From NCBI GenBank assembly GCA_949297205.1, contig CASFSH010000202.1, positions 1 to 6,098 of the forward strand: a DNA stretch of 6,098 nt. The letters run 5' to 3'. Shown here in pieces: positions 1-5,993 of this stretch (position 1 is the first letter of the stretch; each line of letters starts with the position of its first letter). This DNA is from an uncultured Bacillota bacterium (lineage in GTDB: Bacteria > Bacillota > Clostridia > UBA1381). The notes beneath the pieces were generated by a model. That model saw only the letters and a list, made by a program, of their open reading frames with translations, did not search any database and was not told the DNA's origin. Position numbers and translations under genes: made by a program.

Positions 1-1479
1 AGAGGCGAAAAAGACGGATTTTTAAGTGTCAAGTTGAATACAGATGAAGATACCATGACACAATATCTGAAAAATGAAACAATAACAAATAAATCTCCGG
101 CCGAAAAATATCTTGAATTGACCTGCGAAGATGCATACAAAAGACTTATTGCACCATCTATAGAAACAGAAATAAGAAATATTCTCACCGACAGAGCACA
201 GGAAGCTGCAATAAAAATATTCTCGAAAAACCTTAACGGGCTTCTTTTGCAGCCGCCTATTAAAGGAAAAACAATCTTAGGACTTGACCCCGGGTACAGA
301 ACAGGTTGTAAAGTAGCTGTAGTTGATGAAACCGGAAAAGTTCTAGATACAGGCGTTGTATACTGTACTTTAGAGCATCACGATAAAGAAAAGGCAAAAC
401 AAACCTTAAAATCTCTTATAACTAAACATGATGTTGATCTGATTTCCATCGGAAACGGCACAGCATCAAAAGAAACAGAAATTCTTGTAGCACAAATGCT
501 TAAAGAAATAGATAAAAAAATATACTATATGGTAGTAAGCGAAGCAGGTGCATCGGTGTACTCCGCATCAAAGCTGGCAGCCGAAGAATTTCCCGAATAT
601 GATGTATCTTTAAGAAGTGCAGTATCAATAGCAAGACGTCTTCAGGATCCTTTAGCCGAACTGGTAAAAATAGATCCAAAAGCAATAGGTGTAGGTCAAT
701 ATCAGCATGATATGAACCAAAAAAAATTAGGTGAAGCACTGGGTGGAGTCGTTGAGGACTGCGTAAACAGTGTCGGAGTGGATTTAAATACCGCCTCCCC
801 ATCTCTTTTATCATATATTTCAGGCATAAACTCAACAGTTGCAAAAAACATAGCATCATATCGTGAAGAAAACGGGAAGTTCAAAAATCGGTCCGAATTA
901 TTAAAAGTATCAAAATTAGGTAAAAAAGCATTTGAACAATGTGCGGGATTCTTAAGAATTACCGATGGTGACAATGTATTTGACAATACATCAGTTCATC
1001 CTGAAAGCTACAAGCCCGCTTTGGAACTTTTGGAGAAACTCGGCTATGAACTATCAGATGTAATTAATGCAAATATTTCGGATATACGGGAGCGTCTTTC
1101 AAAAAACAATATCGACAAGCTCTCACAAGAACTTGGAATCGGTATACCTACAATTAAAGATATATGCGACGGCTTGTTAAAAAAAGGACGCGACCCGAGA
1201 GAAGAACTTCCCCAGCCTGTTCTTTTATCCGATGTCATGGATATTAAAGATTTAAAGCCTGATATGATAATGACCGGAACTGTAAGAAACGTTATAGATT
1301 TCGGTGCATTTGTGGATATCGGAGTACATCAGGACGGACTTGTTCATATTTCTCAAATCAGCGACAGATATATAAAACATCCGACAGATGTTTTATCTGT
1401 AGGTGATATTGTAAAGGTAAAAATACTTGAAGTGGATGTTAATAAAAAACGTATATCTCTAACCATGAAAGGTCTGTAA
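1..1479 (+). CDS. tex: Tex, RNA-binding transcription accessory protein (5' end outside the window)
   Basis: The reading frame is open from base 1, so this is the C-terminal 492 residues of a protein usually a little over 700 residues long. The N-terminal helical part is missing. In partial numbering, a YqgF/RNase H-like domain begins near residue 90 with LGLDPGYRTG (Asp96), followed by IGNGTASKETE and VVSEAGASVYSAS. A helix-hairpin-helix region covers about residues 255-320 (SYISGINSTVAKNIASYR, then LGKKAFEQCAGFLRI). An S1 RNA-binding domain closes the protein at about 422-490 (GTVRNVIDFGAFVDIG, DGLVHISQIS, KRISLTMK). Tex proteins are cytoplasmic, bind nucleic acid and associate with transcription. 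The exact role in this organism cannot be read from sequence. A TTG at 34-36 is internal and not a credible start, because conserved frame continues upstream of it. lgt follows after 26 bases with no terminator, so the two are probably cotranscribed. Confidence 0.95.
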   Translation, partial: RGEKDGFLSVKLNTDEDTMTQYLKNETITNKSPAEKYLELTCEDAYKRLIAPSIETEIRNILTDRAQEAAIKIFSKNLNGLLLQPPIKGKTILGLDPGYRTGCKVAVVDETGKVLDTGVVYCTLEHHDKEKAKQTLKSLITKHDVDLISIGNGTASKETEILVAQMLKEIDKKIYYMVVSEAGASVYSASKLAAEEFPEYDVSLRSAVSIARRLQDPLAELVKIDPKAIGVGQYQHDMNQKKLGEALGGVVEDCVNSVGVDLNTASPSLLSYISGINSTVAKNIASYREENGKFKNRSELLKVSKLGKKAFEQCAGFLRITDGDNVFDNTSVHPESYKPALELLEKLGYELSDVINANISDIRERLSKNNIDKLSQELGIGIPTIKDICDGLLKKGRDPREELPQPVLLSDVMDIKDLKPDMIMTGTVRNVIDFGAFVDIGVHQDGLVHISQISDRYIKHPTDVLSVGDIVKVKILEVDVNKKRISLTMKGL

Positions 1480-1492
1480 TCTACACGTGAAA

Positions 1493-1497
1493 AGGGG
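1493..1497 (+). promoter_or_regulatory. Ribosome binding site of lgt
   Basis: AGGGG lies 8 bases before the ATG at 1506. It fixes the lgt start, and no better in-frame start is visible nearby. Confidence 0.75.
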
Positions 1498-1505
1498 AAA
1501 AAATA

Positions 1506-2312
1506 ATGACTAACACAATAAGCTTTCCAAAATTAGGATTAGAATTTAATATAGACAGAGTTGCATTTCATATTTTTTCAAAACCTGTATACTGGTATGC
1601 ACTTATTATCCTTACAGGTTTTGCACTTGCTCTTATTTTTGTAAGTCTGACATGTAAAAAAAGAGGTGTTAATCCTGATAATGTATTTGATATTGCATTT
1701 TACGGATTAATTTCCGGAATTATATGTGCAAGAATATACTATGTTGTATTTGACCCTGACTGTCTTGACGGAAACATACTGAACATTATACGGATCTGGG
1801 AAGGCGGGCTTGCAATTTACGGAGGAATAATCGGTGCTATAATTTCAACTATTATTTATTGTAAAGCAAAAAAACTATCCATACTGAAAACCTTTGATGT
1901 ATGCTGTCCGGGTCTTTTAATCGGTCAGGCAATCGGACGTTTTGGAAACTTTGTAAATGCAGAAGTATACGGCGGAGAAACAGACAGTTTTATTGGTATG
2001 TCTATAAACGGCAACCCTCCCGTTCATCCGTTATTTTTATATGAATCACTTTGGAATATTGCAGGATTGATTATTATACTTATTTTCAGAGACAAAAAGA
2101 AAACAGACGGTCAGGTATTTTTCTTTTATACATTATGGTACGGTATAGGACGTCTGATTCTTGAAGGGATGAGACAAAGCGAATATATTTTGTATATGAT
2201 AGACGGCGTTTTGGGAATTTCTCAATTTGTTTCGGCTTTGTGCATTATAATTTCCATTGCTGCATTAATCTATATATCGAAAAGACCGAAAAGCAATAAT
2301 GAGGATATTTAA
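1506..2312 (+). CDS. lgt: Prolipoprotein diacylglyceryl transferase (Lgt)
   Basis: Lgt is an integral membrane enzyme that transfers diacylglycerol from phosphatidylglycerol to the lipobox cysteine of prolipoproteins, the first step of lipoprotein maturation. The 268-residue length is normal for the family. The signature GRFGNFVNAE is at residues 144-153, with Arg145 and Asn148 at the positions of E. coli Arg143 and Asn146. Other family motifs are VYWYALIILTGF (28-39), IWEGGLAIYGGIIGA (97-111), VHPLFLYESLWN (173-184) and YGIGRLILEGMRQSE (212-226), the last carrying the conserved Arg216 and Glu220. Hydrophobic segments are spread along the chain, and the C-terminus is charged (KRPKSNNEDI). The residue aligned with E. 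coli His103 is Tyr105. The gene sits 26 bases behind tex. TrpX, encoded in the same window, is a plausible substrate. Confidence 0.97.
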   Translation: MTNTISFPKLGLEFNIDRVAFHIFSKPVYWYALIILTGFALALIFVSLTCKKRGVNPDNVFDIAFYGLISGIICARIYYVVFDPDCLDGNILNIIRIWEGGLAIYGGIIGAIISTIIYCKAKKLSILKTFDVCCPGLLIGQAIGRFGNFVNAEVYGGETDSFIGMSINGNPPVHPLFLYESLWNIAGLIIILIFRDKKKTDGQVFFFYTLWYGIGRLILEGMRQSEYILYMIDGVLGISQFVSALCIIISIAALIYISKRPKSNNEDI

Positions 2313-2423
2313 CGAAAGGTCAATAAATATCATTTTATGTTAACTTTGCTCACAAAAACAAATTTTAACGCATTAATTGTCTTTTTTTGTCATACGATTG
2401 TTTTAAGAATTAAAGAAATAATA

Positions 2424-2452
2424 TTGACACCTTTTGTTTTTTATTGTAAAAT
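2424..2452 (+). promoter_or_regulatory. Sigma-A-type promoter of the small gene
   Basis: A perfect -35 TTGACA (2424-2429) is separated by 17 bases from a -10 TAAAAT (2447-2452, one mismatch to consensus). Transcription would start near 2459, leaving a leader of about 105 bases before the ATG at 2564. This is the strongest plus-strand promoter match in the window. It supports the short gene downstream being expressed separately from tex-lgt. Confidence 0.75.
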
Positions 2453-2478
2453 GACAGTGTAAAATAAATTATTATCGA

Positions 2479-2532
2479 ATTTTATCACTTCTTTTGCAGA
2501 ATAAATGGATAAAATCCGACAACTATTTTATC
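2479..2532 (+). repeat. Three-copy 8-base word forming alternative hairpins in the small-gene leader
   Basis: ATTTTATC occurs at 2479-2486 and 2525-2532, and its exact complement GATAAAAT at 2508-2515 lies between them. The central copy can pair with the upstream copy (21-base loop) or the downstream copy (9-base loop), but not both. Each direct copy is followed 6-8 bases later by TTTGCAG (2493-2499 and 2541-2547), so the two halves also form an imperfect direct repeat with a period of about 46-48 bases. The repeats lie between the predicted transcription start and the ribosome binding site. They could act as RNA structure or as DNA operator half-sites. Confidence 0.5.
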
Positions 2533-2550
2533 TTACATAATTTGCAGTAA

Positions 2551-2557
2551 AGGAAGG
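2551..2557 (+). promoter_or_regulatory. Ribosome binding site of the small gene
   Basis: AGGAAGG lies 6 bases before the ATG at 2564. A good Shine-Dalgarno at ideal spacing behind a strong promoter is the main reason to accept a gene of only 44 codons. Confidence 0.7.
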
Positions 2558-2563
2558 ATCATC

Positions 2564-2698
2564 ATGGATGAAATAAGCGCCCTGAGACAGGCTCTCACAA
2601 AATGCATTGAAAGCAAAAATCTGTCGCTTACCGATAATTCGATTGTTCAAAAAGCCTTACAAACCGAACAAAAGATAGAAATGCTTATAAAAAAATAA
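2564..2698 (+). CDS. Small helical protein, 44 residues, weakly Spo0E-like
   Basis: The protein runs MDEISALRQALTKCIESK, then a short polar stretch NLSLTDNS, then IVQKALQTEQKIEMLIKK. Two amphipathic helices joined by a loop are predicted by eye. Length and layout resemble the Spo0E-like family of small aspartyl-phosphate phosphatases, which dephosphorylate Spo0A in spore formers. The first helix fits well (I-x-x-L-R-x-x-L-x-x-x-I). The family's SQELD motif in the second helix is not present: the aligned residues read ALQTE, so only Glu replaces the key Asp. It may be a divergent member or an unrelated small protein. A strong promoter, a good ribosome binding site and a terminator frame it as a monocistronic unit. 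The call as a gene is fairly secure. The family is uncertain. Confidence 0.65.
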   Translation: MDEISALRQALTKCIESKNLSLTDNSIVQKALQTEQKIEMLIKK

Positions 2699-2787
2699 AA
2701 GATACCATTAAAAGCACAGATTTAACTCTTAAATGCAGATACCACAATGGTATAATAGGGTGATTCCCTTGTTTGTTCTCATAAAAT
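2699..2787 (+). other. Short intergenic stretch with palindromes and an extended -10 sequence
   Basis: No gene is visible. ATACCA-CAA-TGGTAT (2739-2753) is a 15-base interrupted palindrome, and a further ATACCATT sits at 2702-2709. Its right arm runs into TGGTATAAT (2748-2756), a perfect TATAAT with the extended -10 TGn. There is no good -35: at a 16-base spacing TTAAAT (2729-2734) is weak. A second small palindrome, AGGG-TGATT-CCCT (2757-2769), follows. If the promoter works, the transcript would reach the terminator at 2788-2821 and be about 60 bases long. Confidence 0.35.
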
Positions 2788-2821
2788 TTCCTCATTCTGT
2801 TTTCAGAATGAGGATTTTTTT
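2788..2821 (+). terminator. Rho-independent terminator, probably bidirectional
   Basis: A perfect 10-bp stem, CCTCATTCTG (2790-2799) with CAGAATGAGG (2804-2813), encloses a TTTT loop and is followed by seven T (2815-2821). On the plus strand it ends the small-gene transcript. On the minus strand it begins just after the trpZ stop at 2825-2827, where the stem is followed by the weaker U-rich AAATTTTAT. It therefore separates two convergent units and may serve both. Confidence 0.9.
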
Positions 2822-2824
2822 ATA

Positions 2825-3598
2825 TCAATTACCTTTTTCTATACTTATTTCATAAAATTTTCCTAACAAGTCATCAATAGACAATTTTTCTTTCTCTTTT
2901 CCTGATATATCTGTTATGCATTTTCCTTCATGCATCATAATAAGTCTTGATCCGTATTCAACAGCAAAACGAAGATTATGAGTAACCATAAGAGTCGTTA
3001 TTCCCTTTTCACGTATCATTTTATCGGTAAGTTTCATAATATTCTCACTTGTTTTAGGATCAAGTGCCGCTGTATGTTCATCCAAAATCAACAGTTTTAT
3101 ATCAGTCATTTGCGCAATAACCAATGCAAGTGCCTGTCGCTGTCCTCCCGAAAGGGCTCCCACTTTAACATTCATACGGTTTTCAAGACCCATGCCACAT
3201 TGTGAGGTAAGTTCTTTGTAATACTCAATTCTTTTTTTATTTACCGCAGGTGATAATCCGAAATTTTTTCCCTTGTTATCCGCAAGAGCCATATTTTCGA
3301 TTATGGTAAGATCGGGACAAGTTCCCATTTTAGGATCCTGATAAACACGACCAATAAACTTTGCACGCCTGTATTCATCCAGCAAGGTAATATCTTTTCC
3401 TTCAAATATTATATTTCCTGCATCAGGAGCTATTGAACCGCATATAAGATTTAACAAAGTTGTTTTTCCCGAACCGTTAGAGCCTATTACCGAAATAAAT
3501 TCACCACTGTTTACAGTAAAATCAAAATTATCAAATAAAGTAACCTGATCAACAGTTCCTGCATTAAAATATTTCTTTATATTTTTCAGTTCAAGCAT
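2825..3598 (-). CDS. trpZ: ABC importer ATP-binding protein, tryptophan transport (TrpZ)
   Basis: This is a 257-residue nucleotide-binding subunit that powers import through the permease encoded just upstream. All core motifs are intact: Walker A GSNGSGKT (39-46), Q-loop Gln87 in VYQDP, signature LSGGQ (149-153), Walker B LLILDE (169-174) with catalytic Glu174, D-loop ALD (178-180) and switch His207. It resembles the ATPases that pair with TrpX-type binding proteins and TrpY-type permeases. The start codon lies inside the end of trpY (ATGCTTGA, 8-base overlap), with an AGAGGT Shine-Dalgarno about 8 bases ahead, so translational coupling is likely. It is the last gene of the T-box controlled operon and stops 4 bases before the terminator hairpin. 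The ATPase class is certain. The tryptophan assignment rests on the operon leader. Confidence 0.9.
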   Translation of the reverse strand: MLELKNIKKYFNAGTVDQVTLFDNFDFTVNSGEFISVIGSNGSGKTTLLNLICGSIAPDAGNIIFEGKDITLLDEYRRAKFIGRVYQDPKMGTCPDLTIIENMALADNKGKNFGLSPAVNKKRIEYYKELTSQCGMGLENRMNVKVGALSGGQRQALALVIAQMTDIKLLILDEHTAALDPKTSENIMKLTDKMIREKGITTLMVTHNLRFAVEYGSRLIMMHEGKCITDISGKEKEKLSIDDLLGKFYEISIEKGN

Positions 3599-4532
3599 TT
3601 ATCTTACCTCTTTTCGTTTTAAGTTTACCGCTCAGAACCAATGCAAGCGTAAACAGCACTGCCATTATTATTTTATTATATGCAGAAGGTACTCCCAGGA
3701 ATGTGGCAAATCCCAGGCAAGCCTGATAAATTATTGACCCCAATATGACCATTGTTGTGGGTTTCATAAATCTCACTCTGCCGAATACAGAAAGTCCTAT
3801 AATAAGTGAAGCAAGGCCTATAACTATCATTCCGATACCCATTCCCTGATTTATATTACCTCTGCTTTGTGCTATCAATGCACCTGACACCGCTGCATAT
3901 CCGTTGCCTATTGCCAATCCCAAAATTTTGCTTCTTCCTTCATTTTTTGCAAGCATTGTAACAAACTGCGGATTATTCCCCGCCGCCCGAAGTAAAAGAC
4001 CGTTTTTGGTTTTCAAATATACATCCAATATAATTTTAAATATTACTGCTATTATAAAAAATGAAATTATTTTACGGGGATTAATACCAAAAAAATCTGT
4101 AGGAAGCAAGGTTGCCGGAAAAGTTCTTATCAGCGTAGGAACACTTCTGCCCACATCTATTGTGGACAAAGCCCCGTCTCCTGCCAGATTTCCTCCCATA
4201 CCCACAACTGTTGTTATAAGATTCACGGAAATTAATGCCGTAGATACAAGAATACCGCAAAGCAACGGTCTGATTTTGAGTTTTACATGCAATATTCCGG
4301 TTATTGCACCAAATATAAATCCCACCAGAAAAGCAGCAATCATCGCAAGCCATGGATTAACTCCTGCTGTAACAAGAAGTCCGAAAGCAACTCCTCCGGA
4401 TAAAACAGTACCCTCTACCGTCAAATCAGGAAAATCCAGTATTGTATATGATATATAATAACCCATTGCAATAATCGCATACATAAATCCGTCCTGCAAT
4501 ATTACATCCAACGAACCTAAAAATTCAAGCAT
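3591..4532 (-). CDS. trpY: ABC importer permease, tryptophan transport (TrpY)
   Basis: This is a 313-residue integral membrane protein of the branched-chain-type permease superfamily (BPD_transp_2), close to the permeases that partner TrpX-type binding proteins. The N-terminal segment GYYISYTILDFPDLTVEGT (24-42) is typical of this subgroup. Hydrophobic segments recur to the C-terminus, with about seven to nine membrane spans by eye. The conserved-looking cytoplasmic stretch LLRAAGNNPQFVTML precedes the later spans, and the tail is basic (GKLKTKRGKINA). The start ATG at 4530-4532 has AGAGGAG (4541-4547) 8 bases upstream. It follows trpX by 84 bases with no terminator and overlaps trpZ by 8 bases. 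Only one tryptophan, Trp61, occurs in the chain. Confidence 0.9.
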   Translation of the reverse strand: MLEFLGSLDVILQDGFMYAIIAMGYYISYTILDFPDLTVEGTVLSGGVAFGLLVTAGVNPWLAMIAAFLVGFIFGAITGILHVKLKIRPLLCGILVSTALISVNLITTVVGMGGNLAGDGALSTIDVGRSVPTLIRTFPATLLPTDFFGINPRKIISFFIIAVIFKIILDVYLKTKNGLLLRAAGNNPQFVTMLAKNEGRSKILGLAIGNGYAAVSGALIAQSRGNINQGMGIGMIVIGLASLIIGLSVFGRVRFMKPTTMVILGSIIYQACLGFATFLGVPSAYNKIIMAVLFTLALVLSGKLKTKRGKINA

Positions 4533-4616
4533 TTGCCGTTCTCCTCTTTCCAGTATTAAGAATTTATATATTTACATTCCATTAATTCATTATAAAAGCA
4601 ACAATGCATCAGACAA

Positions 4617-5621
4617 TCATTTGTTTGTTACAACTTTTTCCGCATTTTCAAACCCCTGAGGAATCGTCATATTAAATGATGAAAGTACATCTGTATTTAT
4701 AACAGGCGTAGAGTCTGATATTGTTCTTACAGCCATTTGATCAAGGGCTGCACCCTCCAATGCTTCAACTGCCATTTCTCCTGTAACCTTTCCCAAAGCC
4801 ACATAATCTATTGATACCGAGGCAAGACATCCGTTTTTAACCTGCTCTATTTCAGAGCCGTAAACAGGAATACCTGCATCATTTGCGGCGTCAAGCAAAA
4901 CACTCAGGTTGTTTACAACCTTATTGTCAGTAAAATTATTTATACAGTCAACCTGTGCACAAAGCGCTGCAGCAGCAGACGGAATATCCGAATCGCTTTG
5001 AATACCTGAAGATTTAACTTCAATTCCTTCTTTTTCTGCAGCTGCCGTAAGCAACTCCAACTGAGCAATGGAATTTGGTTCGCTTGTTGTATAAAGCACG
5101 CCAATGGATTTTACATCTGGCTGCAATGATTTAATCAAATTAACCTGTGCTACCATATCAAGAACATCGGATGTTCCGGAACAATTAAATCCCGGTCTTT
5201 CCATATTTTCTACTATTCCCGCACCTACAGGATCGGATACCGCACAAAAAACAACCGGAATATTCTTATCCTCTGCAGCTGCAAAGGCAGAACTTGCGGC
5301 CGGAGATGCGATTGCTATAATCATATCATAATTTTTTGCGGCAAATTGTTTTGCGTATGTACTGCAATCGGTATCTGCAGCAGAATCCGAACCTATCTGT
5401 CGGTCAATAACAATATCATCACCGTATTTTTCTTTTAAAGCCTCTTCCACTCCCTGATAACAATTATCAAGCGACGGATGACTTACATACTGTACAACAC
5501 CTATTGTCTTTGTATTATTACCCGTTTCGTTTTCATTTATTGTTTCCGTACCGTTATTACAGCCTGATACCAATCCGGCCATTAAACCCATTGCTATAAC
5601 CATTGAAATTAACTTTTTCAT
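4617..5621 (-). CDS. trpX: Tryptophan ABC importer substrate-binding lipoprotein (TrpX)
   Basis: This is a 334-residue periplasmic-binding-type protein of the ABC_sub_bind family (COG2984-like). The start is taken as the second ATG (5619-5621), because GGAGG lies 5 bases before it; an ATG 12 bases upstream overlaps that site. The N-terminus is a lipoprotein signal, MKKLISMVIAMGLMAGLVSG, with Cys21 as the lipidated residue (lipobox V-S-G-C). A Ser/Thr/Asn-rich linker follows, then two alpha/beta lobes. The first starts with TIGVVQYVSHPSLDNCYQGV and includes YDMIIAIASPAASSA; later elements include VKSIGVLYTTSEPNSIAQ and IPVYGSEIEQVKNGCLASVS. It should sit on the outer membrane face and deliver substrate to TrpY. 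It is the first gene after the Trp-specific T-box. The protein contains no tryptophan. The family is secure. The ligand is inferred from the leader. Confidence 0.92.
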   Translation of the reverse strand: MKKLISMVIAMGLMAGLVSGCNNGTETINENETGNNTKTIGVVQYVSHPSLDNCYQGVEEALKEKYGDDIVIDRQIGSDSAADTDCSTYAKQFAAKNYDMIIAIASPAASSAFAAAEDKNIPVVFCAVSDPVGAGIVENMERPGFNCSGTSDVLDMVAQVNLIKSLQPDVKSIGVLYTTSEPNSIAQLELLTAAAEKEGIEVKSSGIQSDSDIPSAAAALCAQVDCINNFTDNKVVNNLSVLLDAANDAGIPVYGSEIEQVKNGCLASVSIDYVALGKVTGEMAVEALEGAALDQMAVRTISDSTPVINTDVLSSFNMTIPQGFENAEKVVTNK

Positions 5622-5626
5622 AAAAT

Positions 5627-5631
5627 CCTCC
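5627..5631 (-). promoter_or_regulatory. Ribosome binding site deciding the trpX start
   Basis: GGAGG on the minus strand ends 5 bases before the ATG at 5619-5621. The alternative ATG at 5631-5633 overlaps this site and has no good Shine-Dalgarno of its own. The downstream ATG also gives a normal lipoprotein signal beginning MKKL. Confidence 0.85.
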
Positions 5632-5691
5632 ATTCCGGTGTCAAAGCACCAATTAAAATTTTTAATCTATCATATGATCCGGGGATATGGA

Positions 5692-5720
5692 TTTAAACAT
5701 CTCGCGCGCCGATATTTAAA
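5692..5720 (-). other. Hairpin between T-box terminator and trpX
   Basis: On the minus strand TTTAAATATC (5720-5711) pairs with GATGTTTAAA (5701-5692) over 10 bp, including one G-U pair. The 9-base loop, GGCGCGCGA, is unusually GC-rich. The 5' arm overlaps the U tract of the T-box terminator, so it would exist only in read-through mRNA. Its role is unknown; 5'-end stabilisation or a processing site are possible. Further small palindromes (ATCATATGAT at 5669-5678, an AT-only dyad at 5652-5666, and GGTG/CACC at 5637-5650) follow before trpX. Confidence 0.45.
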
Positions 5721-5761
5721 ATAAAAAACACTCCTATCCCAATTTCTTGGGACAAGAGTGT
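5718..5761 (-). terminator. Intrinsic terminator of the T-box leader
   Basis: On the minus strand ACACTCTTGTCCCAA pairs with TTGGGATAGGAGTGT over 15 bp (two G-U pairs), closed by a GAAA loop, and is followed by TTTTTATTTT. CCCAAG in the 5' arm and loop (5751-5746) is also complementary to CTTGGG (5789-5784) beside the T-box bulge. Terminator and antiterminator are therefore mutually exclusive, as a T-box switch requires. Confidence 0.93.
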
Positions 5762-5771
5762 ATAATAATCT

Positions 5772-5791
5772 CCTGCGTTGCCACCCAAGTT
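5772..5791 (-). promoter_or_regulatory. T-box antiterminator sequence with UGGC tRNA-binding bulge
   Basis: The minus strand reads AACTTGGGTGGCAACGCAGG, close to the T-box consensus (AGGGTGGNACCGCG) with some departures. UGGC (5783-5780) pairs with a tRNA 3' end of GCCA. Bacterial tRNA-Trp normally carries G as its discriminator base, so this agrees with the TGG specifier independently of it. Confidence 0.9.
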
Positions 5792-5896
5792 CATCCTAAA
5801 AAGGATGCCCTCACCGACATACTATCATATGTCTGCCCATTTATACGGTCGGCCTCCGTCGCCCCTAACCTTTCGGATCAGTTTGCCCTCACGGGT

Positions 5897-5899
5897 CCA
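5897..5899 (-). promoter_or_regulatory. Specifier codon TGG (Trp)
   Basis: The context GAA-TGG-ACC on the minus strand is the usual GAA-codon-A arrangement of the specifier loop. The flanking CCCG (5895-5892) can pair with CGGG next to the AGTA element, which places TGG in the internal loop. The tRNA specificity is therefore read as tryptophan. Confidence 0.88.
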
Positions 5900-5993
5900 T
5901 TCGCTAAGGTCTGTTATACTGCAATTCCACCATCTGCAGCTCTCTCATAAAACAGTTTTCCAAAGTTACTACTCCCGATCATCGGTTTATAAT

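Larger units (their letters stand above)
2313..2563. other. Intergenic region between lgt and the small gene
   Basis: This AT-rich stretch contains no convincing long reading frame. An AT-only inverted repeat, GATATTTA (2304-2311) and TAAATATC (2324-2331), overlaps the lgt stop codon. It is not followed by a T run and is too weak to call a terminator. A run of seven T (2382-2388) follows imperfect AT-rich dyads and may mark the end of the lgt transcript. The second half carries the promoter, leader and ribosome binding site of the small gene that begins at 2564. Confidence 0.6.
5728..5987 (-). ncRNA. T-box riboswitch, tryptophan-specific, controlling trpXYZ
   Basis: This cis-acting leader of about 260 bases reads tRNA-Trp charging and sets read-through into trpX. 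On the minus strand it has, in order: an AGTA element (GGGAGTAGTAACTTTGG, near 5977-5961) for the loop opposite the specifier; the GAGAG element followed by stem CTGCAG/TTGCAG around ATGGTGGAA (about 5949-5919); the specifier context GAA-TGG-ACC (5902-5894); stem GACATA/TATGTC (5833-5816); stem CATCCT/AGGATG (5807-5792); the T-box sequence ACTTGGGTGGCAACGCAGG (5790-5772); and the terminator. Uncharged tRNA-Trp should pair through its CCA anticodon with TGG and through its GCCA acceptor end with UGGC, favouring the antiterminator. The 5' boundary is estimated from the promoter. Reading frames on the opposite strand here are artefacts. Confidence 0.95.

Noticed and set aside
34..36. TTG as the start codon of tex
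   Set aside because: The frame is open and Tex-like upstream to base 1, and there is no ribosome binding site. The gene begins outside the window.
500..1238. Minus-strand reading frames of 119, 94 and 64 codons
   Set aside because: They are antisense to conserved tex domains and look like low-complexity shadow translations.
2304..2331. AT-only inverted repeat as the lgt terminator
   Set aside because: The stem has only one G-C pair and no T run follows. It is too weak to call.
2978..3205. A 75-codon plus-strand reading frame
   Set aside because: It is antisense to the Walker B and signature region of trpZ, with no independent support.
4081..4353. A 90-codon minus-strand reading frame
   Set aside because: It is an out-of-frame shadow within trpY.
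3904..4458. A 184-codon plus-strand reading frame
   Set aside because: It is antisense to the clearly coding trpY and reads as a mirror of its codons, with no ribosome binding site or promoter.
5104..5331. A 75-codon plus-strand reading frame
   Set aside because: It is antisense to trpX, with no ribosome binding site.
5631..5633. Upstream ATG as the trpX start
   Set aside because: It overlaps the GGAGG that serves the ATG at 5619-5621, and it adds MEDF before a standard lipoprotein signal.
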